From contig JAAEAF010000640.1 of assembly GCA_011037195.1 (NCBI GenBank), positions 124,001 to 188,000 on the forward strand: a stretch of DNA of 64,000 nucleotides, read 5' to 3'. This document shows, in pieces, positions 43,360-54,754 of the stretch (position 1 is the first letter of the stretch; every line of letters starts with the position of its first letter). Source of the DNA: Triatoma infestans (lineage: Eukaryota; Arthropoda; Insecta; Hemiptera; Reduviidae). The translations under genes and the position numbers were made by a program. The notes beneath the pieces are model-generated. The model was not told where the DNA came from. It worked only from the letters and a program-made list of their open reading frames with translations, and searched no databases.

Positions 43360-44740
43360 AGTCAAGTAGGCAAATTGATAGCGAGCGGGGCAGATTTTAT
43401 TCCGGATAATTTGTAGTATGAAAAGGTTTGACTAGGAGATAAAGCTCTAGGCTGAACAGGCATAGGTAAGCAAAGGAAGGATTATTACTTTACAAAGGAC
43501 TAATTTCTGTTGTATATTTTGGAGTTGTCACAATATATTATGTAAGTGTACAATAAATCGTAGTTAATCTATCTATGTAAACATGGTCATTGCTTACATA
43601 AATATAACCAACGTATTTCATATTATTACATAAGTTAGCAACATTCTGAATACGAAAATGTTAAAAATGTGAATATATAAAATCTTAAAGATAAGGCAGC
43701 TGTTTTATACTTTACTATACTTTTTTAAATACGTCAAAGAAGATTTATGTGTAAATAAGGAAGTCGTGTAAGATAGGGGAACAGGATTTAATAAAGGTAA
43801 AACAAGATGGATGGAGTATGTAAAAGGAATGATGTTGGTTGTGTGTGCACAGGAAACAGGAAGTGTTGTAGTGTAATATGTGTTTTGTACAGTAATTAAA
43901 CACATGTCGGTGTTACAGAACACACATCATACACATACACACATACATTAGCACAGCAACGAGAAATTTTATTCCCTAGAGGAATTTTCAGTTTTAAACT
44001 TTGAGTACAGTATACAGTCGTCATCCTTGTGCTAAATGAAGACGATGCGTGGGATTATGTGTTGAGTGGGTAGTGGTGGGGGTGTATATGTCTGTGTAGC
44101 TCCTTGGTGGGGGGAGCGGGCGAGCGTGAAAGTGTTGTCATTACTTTGCGGAACATTTGCAAAGTAAAGGCTAAAATATTAAAGGCCACATTAACAGTAG
44201 TTTGTATACTTCTAGACAGAATACACTCTAAATATTTGGCTCTGTATATAAAGGTCCTATATATTTTTTAAATATTATTTAATTCTAAAGAAACATACAA
44301 AACAGCTGATCACATACAAAATGCATACAGCAAGGGCAACAACGCCGCCTATCAGAGTTCACTACTAATAATGTAATCTAGATTAAACAGGATGAAAGAA
44401 ATCAATAATAAATTTAAATGAAAAGGAAAAATTTAGATAAAAAATAATAAAAAGGATACAGCGCCTTAAAAAATGAAAAATACACATAGTGAATGCGATA
44501 AAATAAAGTGAATATTTTAAAATACGAGTACACGCACACATGTAATAAAATAAAGGAGAGAAAGAGAGTAAAAATGAAGATATACAAAATGATAATAATG
44601 GCAATTTGAAGTCCATTATCCAATCGTATCCTCTAGTCATGGCGAGCCTATTGAATCACAGGACAAGGATGTTCGTGGCCGAATAAAAGAAAGGAACTAT
44701 ATCAGCTTGGAGAGAGTGGGTCTATTTGCTTGCCCTCTAA
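43360..44740. other. Long stretch without recognised genes
   Basis: AT-rich; minus frames at 43705-43923 and 44383-44640 are low-complexity (Phe/Ile/Ser or Thr/Tyr-rich) and are not supported as genes. Confidence 0.4.
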
Positions 44741-44744
44741 TTGG

Positions 44745-44950
44745 TCAGAAGAAGAAGAAGACAGAGGAAGATTTCCGGGAATTTCTCGAAAATGGCTCCA
44801 ACGATTTTCATGAATCAATATTCGTATACAATCTGTATACATAAATAGTTTTTATTCAGAAAATTTGTCAGTTTTATATTCACTCTAGAAAGAGAAAACT
44901 GTGTGAGTATTTCATACCAGAGTTTTGGCTTCAAATTGTGTAAATTTTTC
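44745..44950 (+). repeat. Dispersed repeat fragments
   Basis: TTCTCGAAAATGGCTCCAAC with GATTTTCATGAATC, then AGTATTTCATACCAGAGTTT; landmarks of the family. Confidence 0.55.
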
Positions 44951-46375
44951 ACAATTTTCCGGGAAAAGAACTCGTGACTTTATAAACCTGACAGACACGG
45001 ATTCAAACATTTATTGACATCAATTTTCTCTAATATATTATCCACTAGATTGACGAAGTAAATAATATTAAAAAGGAAACTTTCAATAAGCATTTGGTGA
45101 GAAGGCAAACAGAAATGCCAAAATGAAAAAGTTTTTTTTCAAGCGGTGGGGGAAAATGGCAGCTTATATCAGCTGTCACTGGAAACACAGCAAAAATTCT
45201 TCATACCTATTACATACACGTTGTGTAAGTGTTTGTGTGCAACAGGCGTGTGGGAATTGTAATGAAAACTTGTGTGGAAAATCGTAGATATCCAGTTTTT
45301 TTCCCAACTTGTCCCAATTTCAATGGCCGCCTAACCGCCACTTCCGTCTTTCAGTTTTCTGCTTGCCTAAACAAACAATTTGTTTTGTGCTTATTGCTCT
45401 CACCCAATAACAGGTCATGCTATTGTCAGCATCAGTATTACTCTTCCACCAACCACTGCTATCTATATATATATATATATTACAAGAGAACACTGCCTTC
45501 TATATCATACTGTCGTACATCCATTGCGCTTGTCTTTCTTTTACCTAATTCATTCTACAGTACAGTTTGCAATTCAGATCAGAATTTCGCAATCTTTTTC
45601 TATCCATGGTCTACTTTAAACTATCTTTTTATTTCTGTAGCCCAGTTGTCCTTCAGTAGGATCGAACATGCGAACCCTCCCGGAGTAGCTTACCCTTGCT
45701 TTTGCTCCCGCTTGGCCGTATTACATTATAAAACATGTTGCTTTGAATTGATCACACTTTAATTACAGCTTTCAAAATGCACACAAATCATAGACATATA
45801 TTTAAATATTTACAGAAATAGAAGTATTTCTTATTTATTAACATGATCCCTACAAGTGATGGCCAAATACAAGTTTCTACTAAAAATCCGGTACTTCTGA
45901 ATTGAAGCATAACCTCAGGTTTTCTTTGTCAATTACATTCAGACGGTCATTAGGTATTTTTTGTGGGTTAGTTACAAATCAATCTATACTTCTTGAACTT
46001 CGACAACTGAAACAACTATAGCCGACTTTAGTCGAAAGAATACGAAAGTCCTCGATTACATAAACGTTAAAAATATTATATATGCTGAAAGGTTACATTT
46101 ATTAAATACTTAAGAAATTGCAATGTTCACAAAAGACTCTGTCTATTTGAAAAGACTTTTATTATAAAATAAATTAAACCAATGAAGGAATAAATTGCTC
46201 GCTAATATAGTAAATAAACAAGCCAAAGGCAACCTCCCTAACCTGATCTCATACATAATGTCCTTGCTTTCACCGTACATCCCTCATAGATTCATTTCGA
46301 CATCACGATATTTAGTCAACCTTTTAAAAGTTGACCCGAACCTTTTAGAAGAAATTCGTTGGACCCGGTTTTCAT
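44950..46375. other. Stretch without supported genes
   Basis: The 177-codon plus frame at 45229-45762 is rich in Tyr, Cys, Ser and Ile, contains a TA repeat (45462-45480) and starts without a good ATG; it is treated as chance. Frame 46195-46380 (LANIVNKQAKGNLPNLISY...) has balanced content but no recognised family. Confidence 0.35.
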
Positions 46376-46379
46376 TCTA

Positions 46380-46600
46380 AAAAATTGTGACATACTTGAA
46401 AAAGTACTTTTGACCGGTTGATGAACTTTTGATCGAAACCTTAGTTCAGATGCTAAAAAGATATATAAATAGAAAATCAAAGTTGAGCTTCCTTATTTTC
46501 TGAGAGATTTATTTTTTTTGTATTCGGCGAATACAGGTGAGAAATCAATTTCAAAAATATGGCATATGAATACTTCCCAAAACATAAACAACAAAATATT
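46380..46600 (-). repeat. Dispersed repeat, terminal part, diverged
   Basis: TTTTGACCGGTTGATGAACT, AAATCAAAGTTGAGCTTCC, TATTCGGCGAATACAGGTG in family order. Confidence 0.55.
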
Positions 46601-47175
46601 GCAATATCTAAAATTAATTAAATATTGTCAGAAGTTCCCAGCAAATCAGATATCACAGACATTGCTAAACCCCTTCCATTATCGCTAATCCTCCCCCATC
46701 CCCCACAACCTGTTACGTCCCTTACTACTCACTCGCTGTTACGTCATGGTTTGATGGTTTTTATTCATTAATGGTATTTAATTAGTGAAGCTAAAAAAAG
46801 TGAAGGTTTAAGTGTGCGCGTGTATTTGTGTATAATAGACAGCCACTTCTGTGTGTGCACGTTTAATGTAGAACCTGCTTCAAAGATTGGAATGCATATA
46901 TGCAGGGTAAAGTGCAGTATGTATGTCTATTTGTATGTACAGCAGAAATTAATTAAAACATATTCTGCAATTTATTACTGCTTGAAAAAGCAAAACTGTC
47001 CCCTTTTTTCACACACATACACACACACACACATATATATATATATATCAGTATTATTGCATTCCAATGGTTTGTAACTATCACAAAGGGAATTTTACAA
47101 TCTTGTATTTAATCTTGGAAATGTAATTAACAAAATAAAGAAAATCTGAGTTGGTATGGCGATGAAGTAGTTATC
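46600..47175. other. Intergenic
   Basis: No gene. CA then TA dinucleotide run at 47010-47049. Confidence 0.4.
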
Positions 47176-47179
47176 CAGG

Positions 47180-47965
47180 CAGGTAGCAGAACACGTTAGA
47201 GATCTTGGCATAATTTTCGACAGTAACTTATCTTTTGGCTCTCATATCGCTTCGATTATAAGCAAAGCCAATAAGTCTCTCGGTTTTATAACTAGAACAA
47301 CTGAACACTTTGAAAATAGCTGTTCTTAGTCACCTTATTTAAATTAATTGCTCGAATATGTTCTTTAATATGGTCTCCTTACCAATCAAACCTAGTCGAC
47401 AAACTTGAAGCTGTTCAAAGAAGGTTTGTCAATTTTATTTGGTATAGGAAAAGTGGTATTCATCTTGTGGCACCGTTTGATTTAAGTATGGAAAGTCTGG
47501 CTCTACAACCTCTTGACATTAGGAGATTCAACAGTGATTGCATATTTGTTTTTAAACTCCTAAATAATATTATTATTGCCCTGACTTACTCAGAAAACTT
47601 AACATTCATGTACCTGTGAAGAGTACTCGTCAGAGATTAATGTTTTCAAAAACCTATAACGCAACAAACTATGCAAATTTCCGTCCACTGTCACCAATAA
47701 TGAACAATTGCAACAAATATCTACTGACTGTGATTTTTTGTTTTAAATATAAATAATTTTATAAAGAAATTGTTATAATTAATCGCAGTTATATTTTAGT
47801 ACATAGTAATTATCCATTTTTTATTTTATTTCTCTGTTTTATATATATATATTTAAATGTTCTCGATTATTTTTATATTTGACATTGTATTACTAGTAAC
47901 TGAATTGTTAATAATTGTGTCTGGGGTTTTAACCATGTGAAATAAATAAATAAAAAAAATAAATA
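47180..47965 (+). mobile_element. 5'-truncated LINE 3' end (CR1/Jockey-like)
   Basis: Frames read VRDLGIIFDSNLSFGSHIAS, then KANKSLGFITRTTEHF. After a frameshift come DKLEAVQRRFVNFIWYRKSG and LALQPLDIRRFNSDCIFVFK with LLNNII. These are the post-active-site RT and thumb landmarks of CR1/Jockey-type LINEs. A long AT-rich 3' part follows, ending in TGTGAAATAAATAAATAAAA near 47936-47965, which looks like the element's tail. At least three frame breaks make it a pseudogene. 5' truncation during target-primed reverse transcription would explain the missing front. Confidence 0.7.
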
Positions 47966-47999
47966 AAACGATTACATTGTAGTCCAGAAGAGGGCGCCA

Positions 48000-49010
48000 A
48001 TAAAATTGAATCGACCTGACATTTGAAATTTAACGCTACAAATTGTGCAGTACTACTTAAAATCAATTGTAACGGAAACTGGTTTGAAATATAAGTGATA
48101 GTTTTGAAGTAGAAAGTCTGTGAAGTTGGCATACCAAGTTTAAAGGAAATCTTTTTAGCCGTTATCAAGCAAATTCCCCCAAAAGTACTCAAAAACCTAT
48201 TGTGTGAAATCGCATTTACTGTTAACCAAATTTCTTCAAATTTGGAATTGTATCACTGCTTCTAAAGTGTATCAATATTATATAGGAGGTGGAACCACAA
48301 ACTGTTATAGTGGTACTTTAGAGGCAGAAACCAGTGTTAGAGGCAGTGGCAAAACCCAGTGTTAGAGGCAGTGGCAAAACCCAGTGTTAGAGGCAGTGGC
48401 AGAAACCCAGTGTTAGAGGCAGTGGCAAAACCCAGTGTTAGAGGCAGTGGCAGAAACCCAGTTTTAGAGGCAGTGGCGAAACCCAGTGTTAGAGGCAGTG
48501 GCAAAACCCAGTGTTAGAGGCAGTGGCAAAACCCAGTGTTAGAGGCAGTGGCAAAACCCAGTGTTAGAGGCAGTGGCAGGAATCCCCCCCCCCCCCAAAA
48601 ATCAGTTTTCCCGGAAAAATATTCCAAACAAAAGCGATCAAATATTTATTGCGTAGATAGTATAGGAGGTTTGAAGACAATCATACAAAAATCGTTTTCA
48701 AGAAAATCACGAAAAACTGAAAAAAGGAAGTCGCATATAAAGGTAGTCTCGCATTATAACTGTATAAAGGTAGTCTCAGTAAAGTCGCATTTCCGAATAA
48801 TGGATTTTGCGTGAAACCTTTCTGTCAAATGAAGCGTTTGTATCTAAACGGAATAACAAATCCTGCGATTTTTGGTTTTTGTGATTATTAGTGCCCACCA
48901 TACACATACAAGCAAACCATTAGTTAAAAACTTTTTTCCCTACTCAAAACAATTAGCTATTATATCCGGTGAAAATTCACCACTTACTCCCCACCCACTA
49001 CAATTCTCAC
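48000..49010 (-). repeat. Dispersed repeat, long copy with internal minisatellite
   Basis: Order: GTTTAAAGGAAATCTTTTTAG, AAATTTGGAATTGTATCAC, ATAGTGGTACTTTAGAGGCA, the minisatellite (48328-48582), AAAATCAGTTTTCCCGGAAA, AAATCGTTTTCAAGAAAATC, CATTTCCGAATAATGGATTT, ATATCCGGTGAAAATTCACC. Confidence 0.72.
48328..48582. repeat. Minisatellite, ~25-bp unit, ten copies
   Basis: Unit close to CCCAGTGTTAGAGGCAGTGG plus CAAAA; ten copies with very few differences (AGAAA for AAAA, GTTTTAG for GTGTTAG). The single-copy precursor TTTAGAGGCAGAAACC lies at the left edge. Confidence 0.92.
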
Positions 49011-49114
49011 AGATCTGATCGACAAATTTTCCTAAAAGTCGGAATAATTGGACGGAAAAACCTTCCAATTTGATAACATGGTGCTATATAAATATGAGTT
49101 TGGGGTTTTAGCAA

Positions 49115-49785
49115 TGTTTACTTCCTCTTACTATCTAGAAGGAGGAAGTATTGTAATCGTTTCAAATTTCCGATTCGACCCCACGTTTTGAGGTCCACTG
49201 AGTCCGAAAAAGTGGTTTTTATAAAATGATCTGTTTATGTCTGTATGTGAATTGCATAGTCTTTAAACGCAAACTCGCGGAAAGTTCGAACTTAAAGTTC
49301 AAACTTGACTTCCGTTTAGGTATCACCATGCATCCGACAGAAACTTAACGCGAAAATTCCTCAACATATATTTCAGTTTTTTGCAATTTTCTCTGCTGCA
49401 ACGATTTTCTTTCAACCAACCACACATACAAAGAGCTACAACTTTTATTTCTGAACATTTTTCCGGGAAAATTCATGTAAGTAGAATTTTGGCAGAGAGA
49501 TGGGGTATACTTTCTTCTATAAGGCTATTTTAGTTTATTATACAATTCTATCATCTAAATAATATTAATTAGGATAAAATATGGTGCCAAACTTTCGAGT
49601 TTGAAGAAAATAGGATGAACGGAAGTGCGTTTTTACTGAACAGTTTGTTCAGGTTTTCTGCCATTTTTTCCAAAAAAAATAACGATGGATTTCTTTAAAT
49701 TTGGTATTAACTATACATACAGGGCTTATCACTTTTTTTCATTTAAAGAAGCCTATAAACTGTTGCTGTTAAGTTATTGGAAACG
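49115..49785 (+). repeat. Dispersed repeat family, plus orientation
   Basis: TTCCTCTTACTATCTAGAAG, GAGGAAGTATTGTAATCG, GTTTTGAGGTCCACTGAGTC, AGTGGTTTTTATAAAATGAT, TTGACTTCCGTTTAGGTATC, CAACGATTTTCTTTCAACC, CATACAAAGAGCTACAAC in order. Confidence 0.75.
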
Positions 49786-49821
49786 TCTGGGATTTTATCC
49801 GTCATAGGATGAATATTTTTC

Positions 49822-49861
49822 TTGTTCCTGACCGGTTTCGGATTTTCATCCAACGTCAGGG
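49822..49861 (-). ncRNA. Hammerhead-like motif, mutated core
   Basis: Mirror of 49997-50036 but the core reads CTGACGT; the final A of CTGANGA is T, which should abolish cleavage. Stem II GGAT-GAAA-ATCC is kept. Confidence 0.55.
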
Positions 49862-49996
49862 TAAACCTATCAAGTTCGTGTATAGTGTTGACTTTAACCT
49901 AATGTTTCCGTTACGCCCTACACTGAGCGGTCAACAAGTGTAGTGCGTAACAGAAACATTATGTTGAAGTCAACTCTCTACATGAACTTGATAACG

Positions 49997-50036
49997 TTAT
50001 TCTGACGATGGATAAAAATCCGAAACCGGTCAGGAA
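49997..50036 (+). ncRNA. Hammerhead ribozyme motif, core intact
   Basis: CTGACGA core (50002-50008), GGAT-AAAA-ATCC stem II, GAAA, two-pair stem III (A-C/G-T around CG), C at the cleavage position (50031). Stem I (TTATT with AGGAA) has one mismatch and one wobble, so activity is less certain than at 9469. Confidence 0.6.
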
Positions 50037-50658
50037 ATGAAAATTATGCATGCTATGACAGTAGATAAAAAAGACGGGTTCTAATTCACTTTTCTGTACA
50101 ACATGGCGGCCGTCCCCCCTCGCCCACCCCATTACTTAGTCACTTAAGCCCCTCCCACTCAGTCTATTCCCACCTTCTTCCTCGCCCGCCCACATCCCAT
50201 TTCCTGAAGGCAAAGAGATGTTAAAAATTAATTTTTTTCTGAGGTCACCAAAAGCGTCCCCGCAACCTTCGCCATACAACTCCATCACGTTCACCAATCA
50301 GCTATTGTGGTTACTTGGCAATAGTACTTTTCTTTAGATCCTTATACCTCACCCACATACTTCTACCTCATCTCCCTCATTTCTTTCCCTATATATACAT
50401 ATGTATATATATATATATACATGGACTTAAAGAGAGGCTCTGCCCCACGTACCCAGGCCAGGGTTCATTAACCTTTGCATCTGTATTAATCCCTTCGTAC
50501 AAAACTTTATTAACCAAACTTTCCCTAATTTTGTCTGCGTCTACGTTTGGTTTTGGTAAGGTACGCAAAGTAAAGATTTAGCCGCAACCGAAAATGCACA
50601 ATCCCCTTTTCCAATACAAACCCTATGTAACCGCTGGTATTTTTGTTTTTGTTTTAAA

Positions 50659-51353
50659 CAACTCTAACGACTTTTTAAAAATGATAGACGTTAGTGCTGG
50701 AAGAAATGTCCACTGCTCTAAAGAGAAGATTTTGAATTTGGATATAACGCAATCATTTCCACAGAATAGAAATTTATTTTCCTATACTTTGCAAACATTG
50801 GTTTAACTTGTTCCAATATTCTTCGAACACAAAGTAACATATTTTTAGGTCATATCTTATGCCTGTTTAACAACGTAAGACAGTATAACAAGTTGTTACA
50901 TGTTTAGAAAGGTTGAGGAAAGCTGATTCAACTTGGAAATTACTAGGAAAACTGTTATTGCAATTCACAATAATTGCCATACGATAACTTAATTTTGAAC
51001 AGCTCTAACAATTTTTTTTTTTAAACTGAGACACGTTAGTGCTGGCAAAAATGTCTACAGTTCCAGAAAACGGAAGATTTCGAATTTGGATATAATGCAA
51101 TCATTTCCCCAGAATAGAAACTTATTTCCCTATACTTTGCGAACAATGGCTTAACTTGTACCAATATTCTTCGATTAAAAAAAGTAACATGTTTTTAGTG
51201 CATAATATCATATACTGTTTAGCCATTATGCCTGTTTAACAGACAGTAGAATAAGTTGTAACATGTTTAGAAAGGTTGAGGAAAGCAGATTCAACTTGGA
51301 AATTACTAACAAAACTGTTATTGTAATCCACAATAATTGCCACACGATAACTT
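50659..51353. repeat. Two direct ~340-bp subrepeats
   Basis: 50659-50990 and 51000-51353 align throughout (ACGTTAGTGCTGG, GAATTTGGATATAA, GGTTGAGGAAAGC, ATAATTGCCA, ACGATAACTT) with small indels, offset about 345. They lie inside the long-arm element. Confidence 0.8.
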
Positions 51354-52429
51354 GAGAAAGTTTTAGTGCAATATATGTTTATATACTTTTGTATATATGT
51401 GATTTTCTTGGTATTCGACAAATTTAATTGTGGTCCAATAGACTTTGCTCTGTGCAGTGATTTTACCCAAAATATACATTTTAACCTGACCAAAATCCCA
51501 AGACAGTTAACACAATACATTCTCTATCGTCTAATCATTCTGCATGACTCATTAGCACATCCATACTCTAGGAGTAACATTCAATCGGTTATTCACAAAG
51601 GAAGTTACTTCTAGTGATGTATAAATCCGATTAATTTAATAAACTCTCTAAGGGTATTATATATGTAAATTAAGTGCATATTAGATTGCAAAAATGTTTA
51701 AAAATATAGAATAATTCATTTACCATTTAAATTGGAAACTGATCACTATTTTGGGGGAATTAAGTAAGTAAATTGATTGCTTCTAAGATTAGAAAAGTGT
51801 TTAAAAATATGGGGAATTTTGTACATAAATTGAGATAAAAAGACTACTAGTCTAATAAGCTTCTTTTTATTTGTCCTTTCTCTAATTTGTTTAATTGAAC
51901 AAACAATTAGTTCGACAGACGATTTTTTGAAAATTACATTATTTGTGCAGGATCAGCTTTTCACTAGATGTAAGATATTACTGAGAAACTCCACAAGCTA
52001 TCTCTAAAGAAATTACTTTTGCTCTAATAAGAAGTGTTTAAAAATATACAACAAAATTCATATAAGTTCCAGTTAAATTATTAGTTTTAATATGTACGCA
52101 TAGACCGCTATTCTTAATTTCATTTGTGATATGTCAATCTGTAAGATAGACACTTTCGACTTTTACATTTTTAACCGAAAACTTACATCTCTACTTTGCC
52201 AGAATTGATGGAACTATATGTGTAAATTGAGTACGTTTTAGATGAGAAAAGTCTTTAAAAATATGGGGAATTTTGTACGTAAATTGAGATATAACAGTCA
52301 CTAAATCTCTGGGTGAACACTAGCTTTTTTCCTATCTTTAACCGTATAAATAATTAGTTCGACAAGATATTAGTAACTACTTCGTCGTACATTGCGTTAG
52401 ATAACAGATCCAACGACTTTAAGATGTAC

Positions 52430-52790
52430 CAAAAAAAAAACTTACAGATGTAACTGACTCATAAATCAATATACTGGATTCTATAAATATAATTGATCGA
52501 AAAAAAAAAATTATGTTAAACAAGGAAAGTGGAGATTTAAGTTTTAATTGTTTGGCAAACCCTTACACATAAATATATCCTAACTCATAAATCAATATAC
52601 TGGATTGGATATATTTGTTGTCAATATACTTATTTATCTTAAACAAGTAAGGTGTACAAGAAGGAGGCATAGATTGGTTTTAGTTTACAGTACAAAAAAA
52701 ACCTACATAAGTATCTGTCTCAGGAATCACTATATTGGATTGGATGTATGTGTTGGTAATATACTTGATCGATAAAAATAGTTTTATCGT
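52430..52790. repeat. Three ~130-bp subrepeats
   Basis: Units contain AACTCATAAATCAATATACT followed by GGATT, near 52455, 52578 and 52720 (last one diverged: CAGGAATCACTATATTGG). Each is followed by a TAT...GAT/TT segment and a run of A. Confidence 0.65.
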
Positions 52791-53374
52791 AAATAAAGAG
52801 GGGGGTTTCTCTCTTTAGAACTTAATGTAAAAAAAAAAAATAAGGTAGTATATTGCAAACATTGTGCACAGATAGAGGTTAATAAACTTTTGTACGAAGG
52901 GATAAATACAGATGCAAAAGTTAATGAACCCTGGACTGGGGTACGTGGGGCAGAGCCTCTCTTTAAGACCATGTGTATATAGATATAAATATATATGTAT
53001 ACGTAGGGAAAGAAATGAGAGAGATGAGGGAGAATTATGTGGGTGAGGTATAAGGATCTAAAGAAAACTACTATTTCCAAGTTACCACAATAGCTACCAC
53101 AATAGTGCTGAAAGTGATGGAGTTGTATGGCGAAGGTGCGAGATTGCTTTTGCTGACCTCAGCACAAAAAAAAAAAATTTTTAACATCTCTTTGCCTACA
53201 GGAATTGTGGGTGGGTGGGGAAGAAGGTGGAAAAGGCTGAGGAGGGGGGGGGTTAATGGTTGGCGAGGGGTAGTGATAGGGAGTGGGGTGGGCGGGGGGG
53301 ACGGCCGCCATGTTGTGCAGAATGTGAATTACAACCCGTATTTTTTATCTACTATTATGACGGATAAAATCCTA

Positions 53375-53960
53375 CATGTTATCCAGCATTGCGGGCCTGT
53401 CCACATGTTTAATAGGACCTATTCGAGAAAGTTTACAAAAAACTGCAAACGAAGCAGATTTTATCAAATTTACATTCTCATTTTGCACAAAAATATTTTT
53501 GTACTATCATTTCAGTAAAAAATATACAAAATGAATACAACAAATCGGAAAAGCTGATTTCAATAGAAAAGGAAAGTACTCGACACACAGACGCCCAAAT
53601 ATCTATCTAAATACACGAGCAACCTATATACAACTGTGTTACATTGGAATATGTTTGGGTTTTTATGTTGAGTGTTCTGACAATGATAAGATATCATGAA
53701 CCAGTCCAACAGCTGTGTGTTTGTACGTGTAACTTGTTGCACAATGCAAGTCTTGGTTTGAATGATTATCTTTATCTATGTACCTACGTACGGGCCTCTT
53801 TATATGTTACAAATAATTTTTGTTATCACTTCCTATGTATTGAATGTTATTTTTGTAAAACGATGTACACAATTACATACAATAATTTTTATTTATGTTT
53901 GTTTATTAATTCAATCAAAATAAATTAAAAACTTTTAGAGTCGTTTTTTAATAAAAATAT
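53375..53960. other. Intergenic
   Basis: No supported gene; AT-rich from 53800 on. Confidence 0.4.
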
Positions 53961-53976
53961 AAAATAATGGTGAATA

Positions 53977-54618
53977 TTGTTTCTTCATGGGGAAAATCAA
54001 ACTGTAAAAGAGGAAATTTGTATGCTTAAGAGTGAAGTTGCTAATATGAAAGCCAGTCATGAGAAAATCGAGTTGGCGATGGAAGCGTTGGAAATGAAAT
54101 CTCGACGAAATAATCTAATTTTTCGAGGTTTTAAATATAATCAGAATGATGACATTCTTAAGTTAGTGACTGATTTCTGTCAGCAGGTCCTCAATGTGAG
54201 GTTAAACTCAACTTTTTTGTTGGTGTCGCCGTTGGGCAGGAGAGATAACGTAAATAGACCCCTTTTGGTTTCTTTTGTTTTGTATGCGGACAAATTGTTG
54301 GTACTGAGGACAATCAAAAGGCTCAAGGGTACTGGCTCTTCGGTCTATAATGATTACCCTGAAAATATTAGGAAGAAGCAATCTAAGCTATTGTTAATAA
54401 GAAAGGAAATTTTGAAGCTTAGGCCTCATATTAAGGTATTTGTTCGAAGTGATCGCATGTTTGTGGGATCAGTCGAGTTCGGATGGACTTTGGCAGATGG
54501 CTTGAAGTTCAGTGGTGACCCTGGAACTCGAAAGCTTTGTGAAGCCATTGGCTCGGATATAATCAAGTTTGTTACAGATGTATACAACAATTCTGTGCCT
54601 AATAATTATTTTGGGTGA
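53977..54618 (+). pseudogene. LINE-C ORF1, coiled-coil and RRM-like
   Basis: A 213-codon frame. Residues ~5-40 (TVKEEICMLKSEVANMKASH...) form a heptad-like coiled coil leading into EALEMKSRRNNLIFRGF, the start of an RRM-like domain. A C-terminal basic region follows (RTIKRLKGTGSSVYNDYPEN, KQSKLLLIRKEILKLRPHIK). This arrangement is that of L1-type ORF1 proteins (Transposase_22-like), which trimerise and bind RNA. No in-frame ATG lies at the start, so the N-terminus is probably in another frame after a small indel. Confidence 0.65.
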
Positions 54619-54754
54619 GCTATTAATTCTATTGTGGGTGGAGCACTTCCAGTTCTTGGTCAGTCCTCATCTTCGGAGCCTCCTTGGTCACCCAAATCCT
54701 GAGGTAATGTTGTCAGCCGGCGTTCCGAAAAAAGTGTGCGATGTGGTTTGAATA

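Larger units (their letters stand above)
49800..50060. mobile_element. Palindromic hammerhead element inside the left arm
   Basis: Arms GTCATAG...CATCC...and complement are inverted around about 49930, with CTATCAAGTTCGTGTA and TACATGAACTTGATA as clear mirror segments. The equivalent site in the right arm (53353-53372) lacks it, retaining only a short GTCATAAT-like remnant, so it behaves as an insertion or was lost on the right. Confidence 0.65.
49790..53372. mobile_element. 3.6-kb element with long terminal inverted arms
   Basis: Bases 50061-50516 are the reverse complement of 52878-53352 with modest divergence. The extreme ends GGATTTTATCCGTCATA (49790-49806) and its complement (53356-53372) also match. 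Between the left end and left arm a palindromic hammerhead element (49800-50060) is inserted. Arms carry AACATGGCGGCCGTCC (50099-50114 and mirror) and a TA run. The interior (50520-52870) is AT-rich, non-coding and built of direct subrepeats. No transposase is visible. Foldback or Mutator-like non-autonomous DNA transposons have such architecture; no target duplication was found. Confidence 0.68.

Noticed and set aside
45229..45762. 177-codon protein gene
   Set aside because: No good ATG, composition is rich in Tyr/Cys/Ser/Ile, a TA repeat is translated within it, and no motif or splice support was seen.
50315..50581. Membrane protein gene, with a homolog at 52784-53080 on the minus strand
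   Set aside because: The two frames are alike only because they lie in the two inverted arms; both include a translated TA repeat and neither has gene signals.
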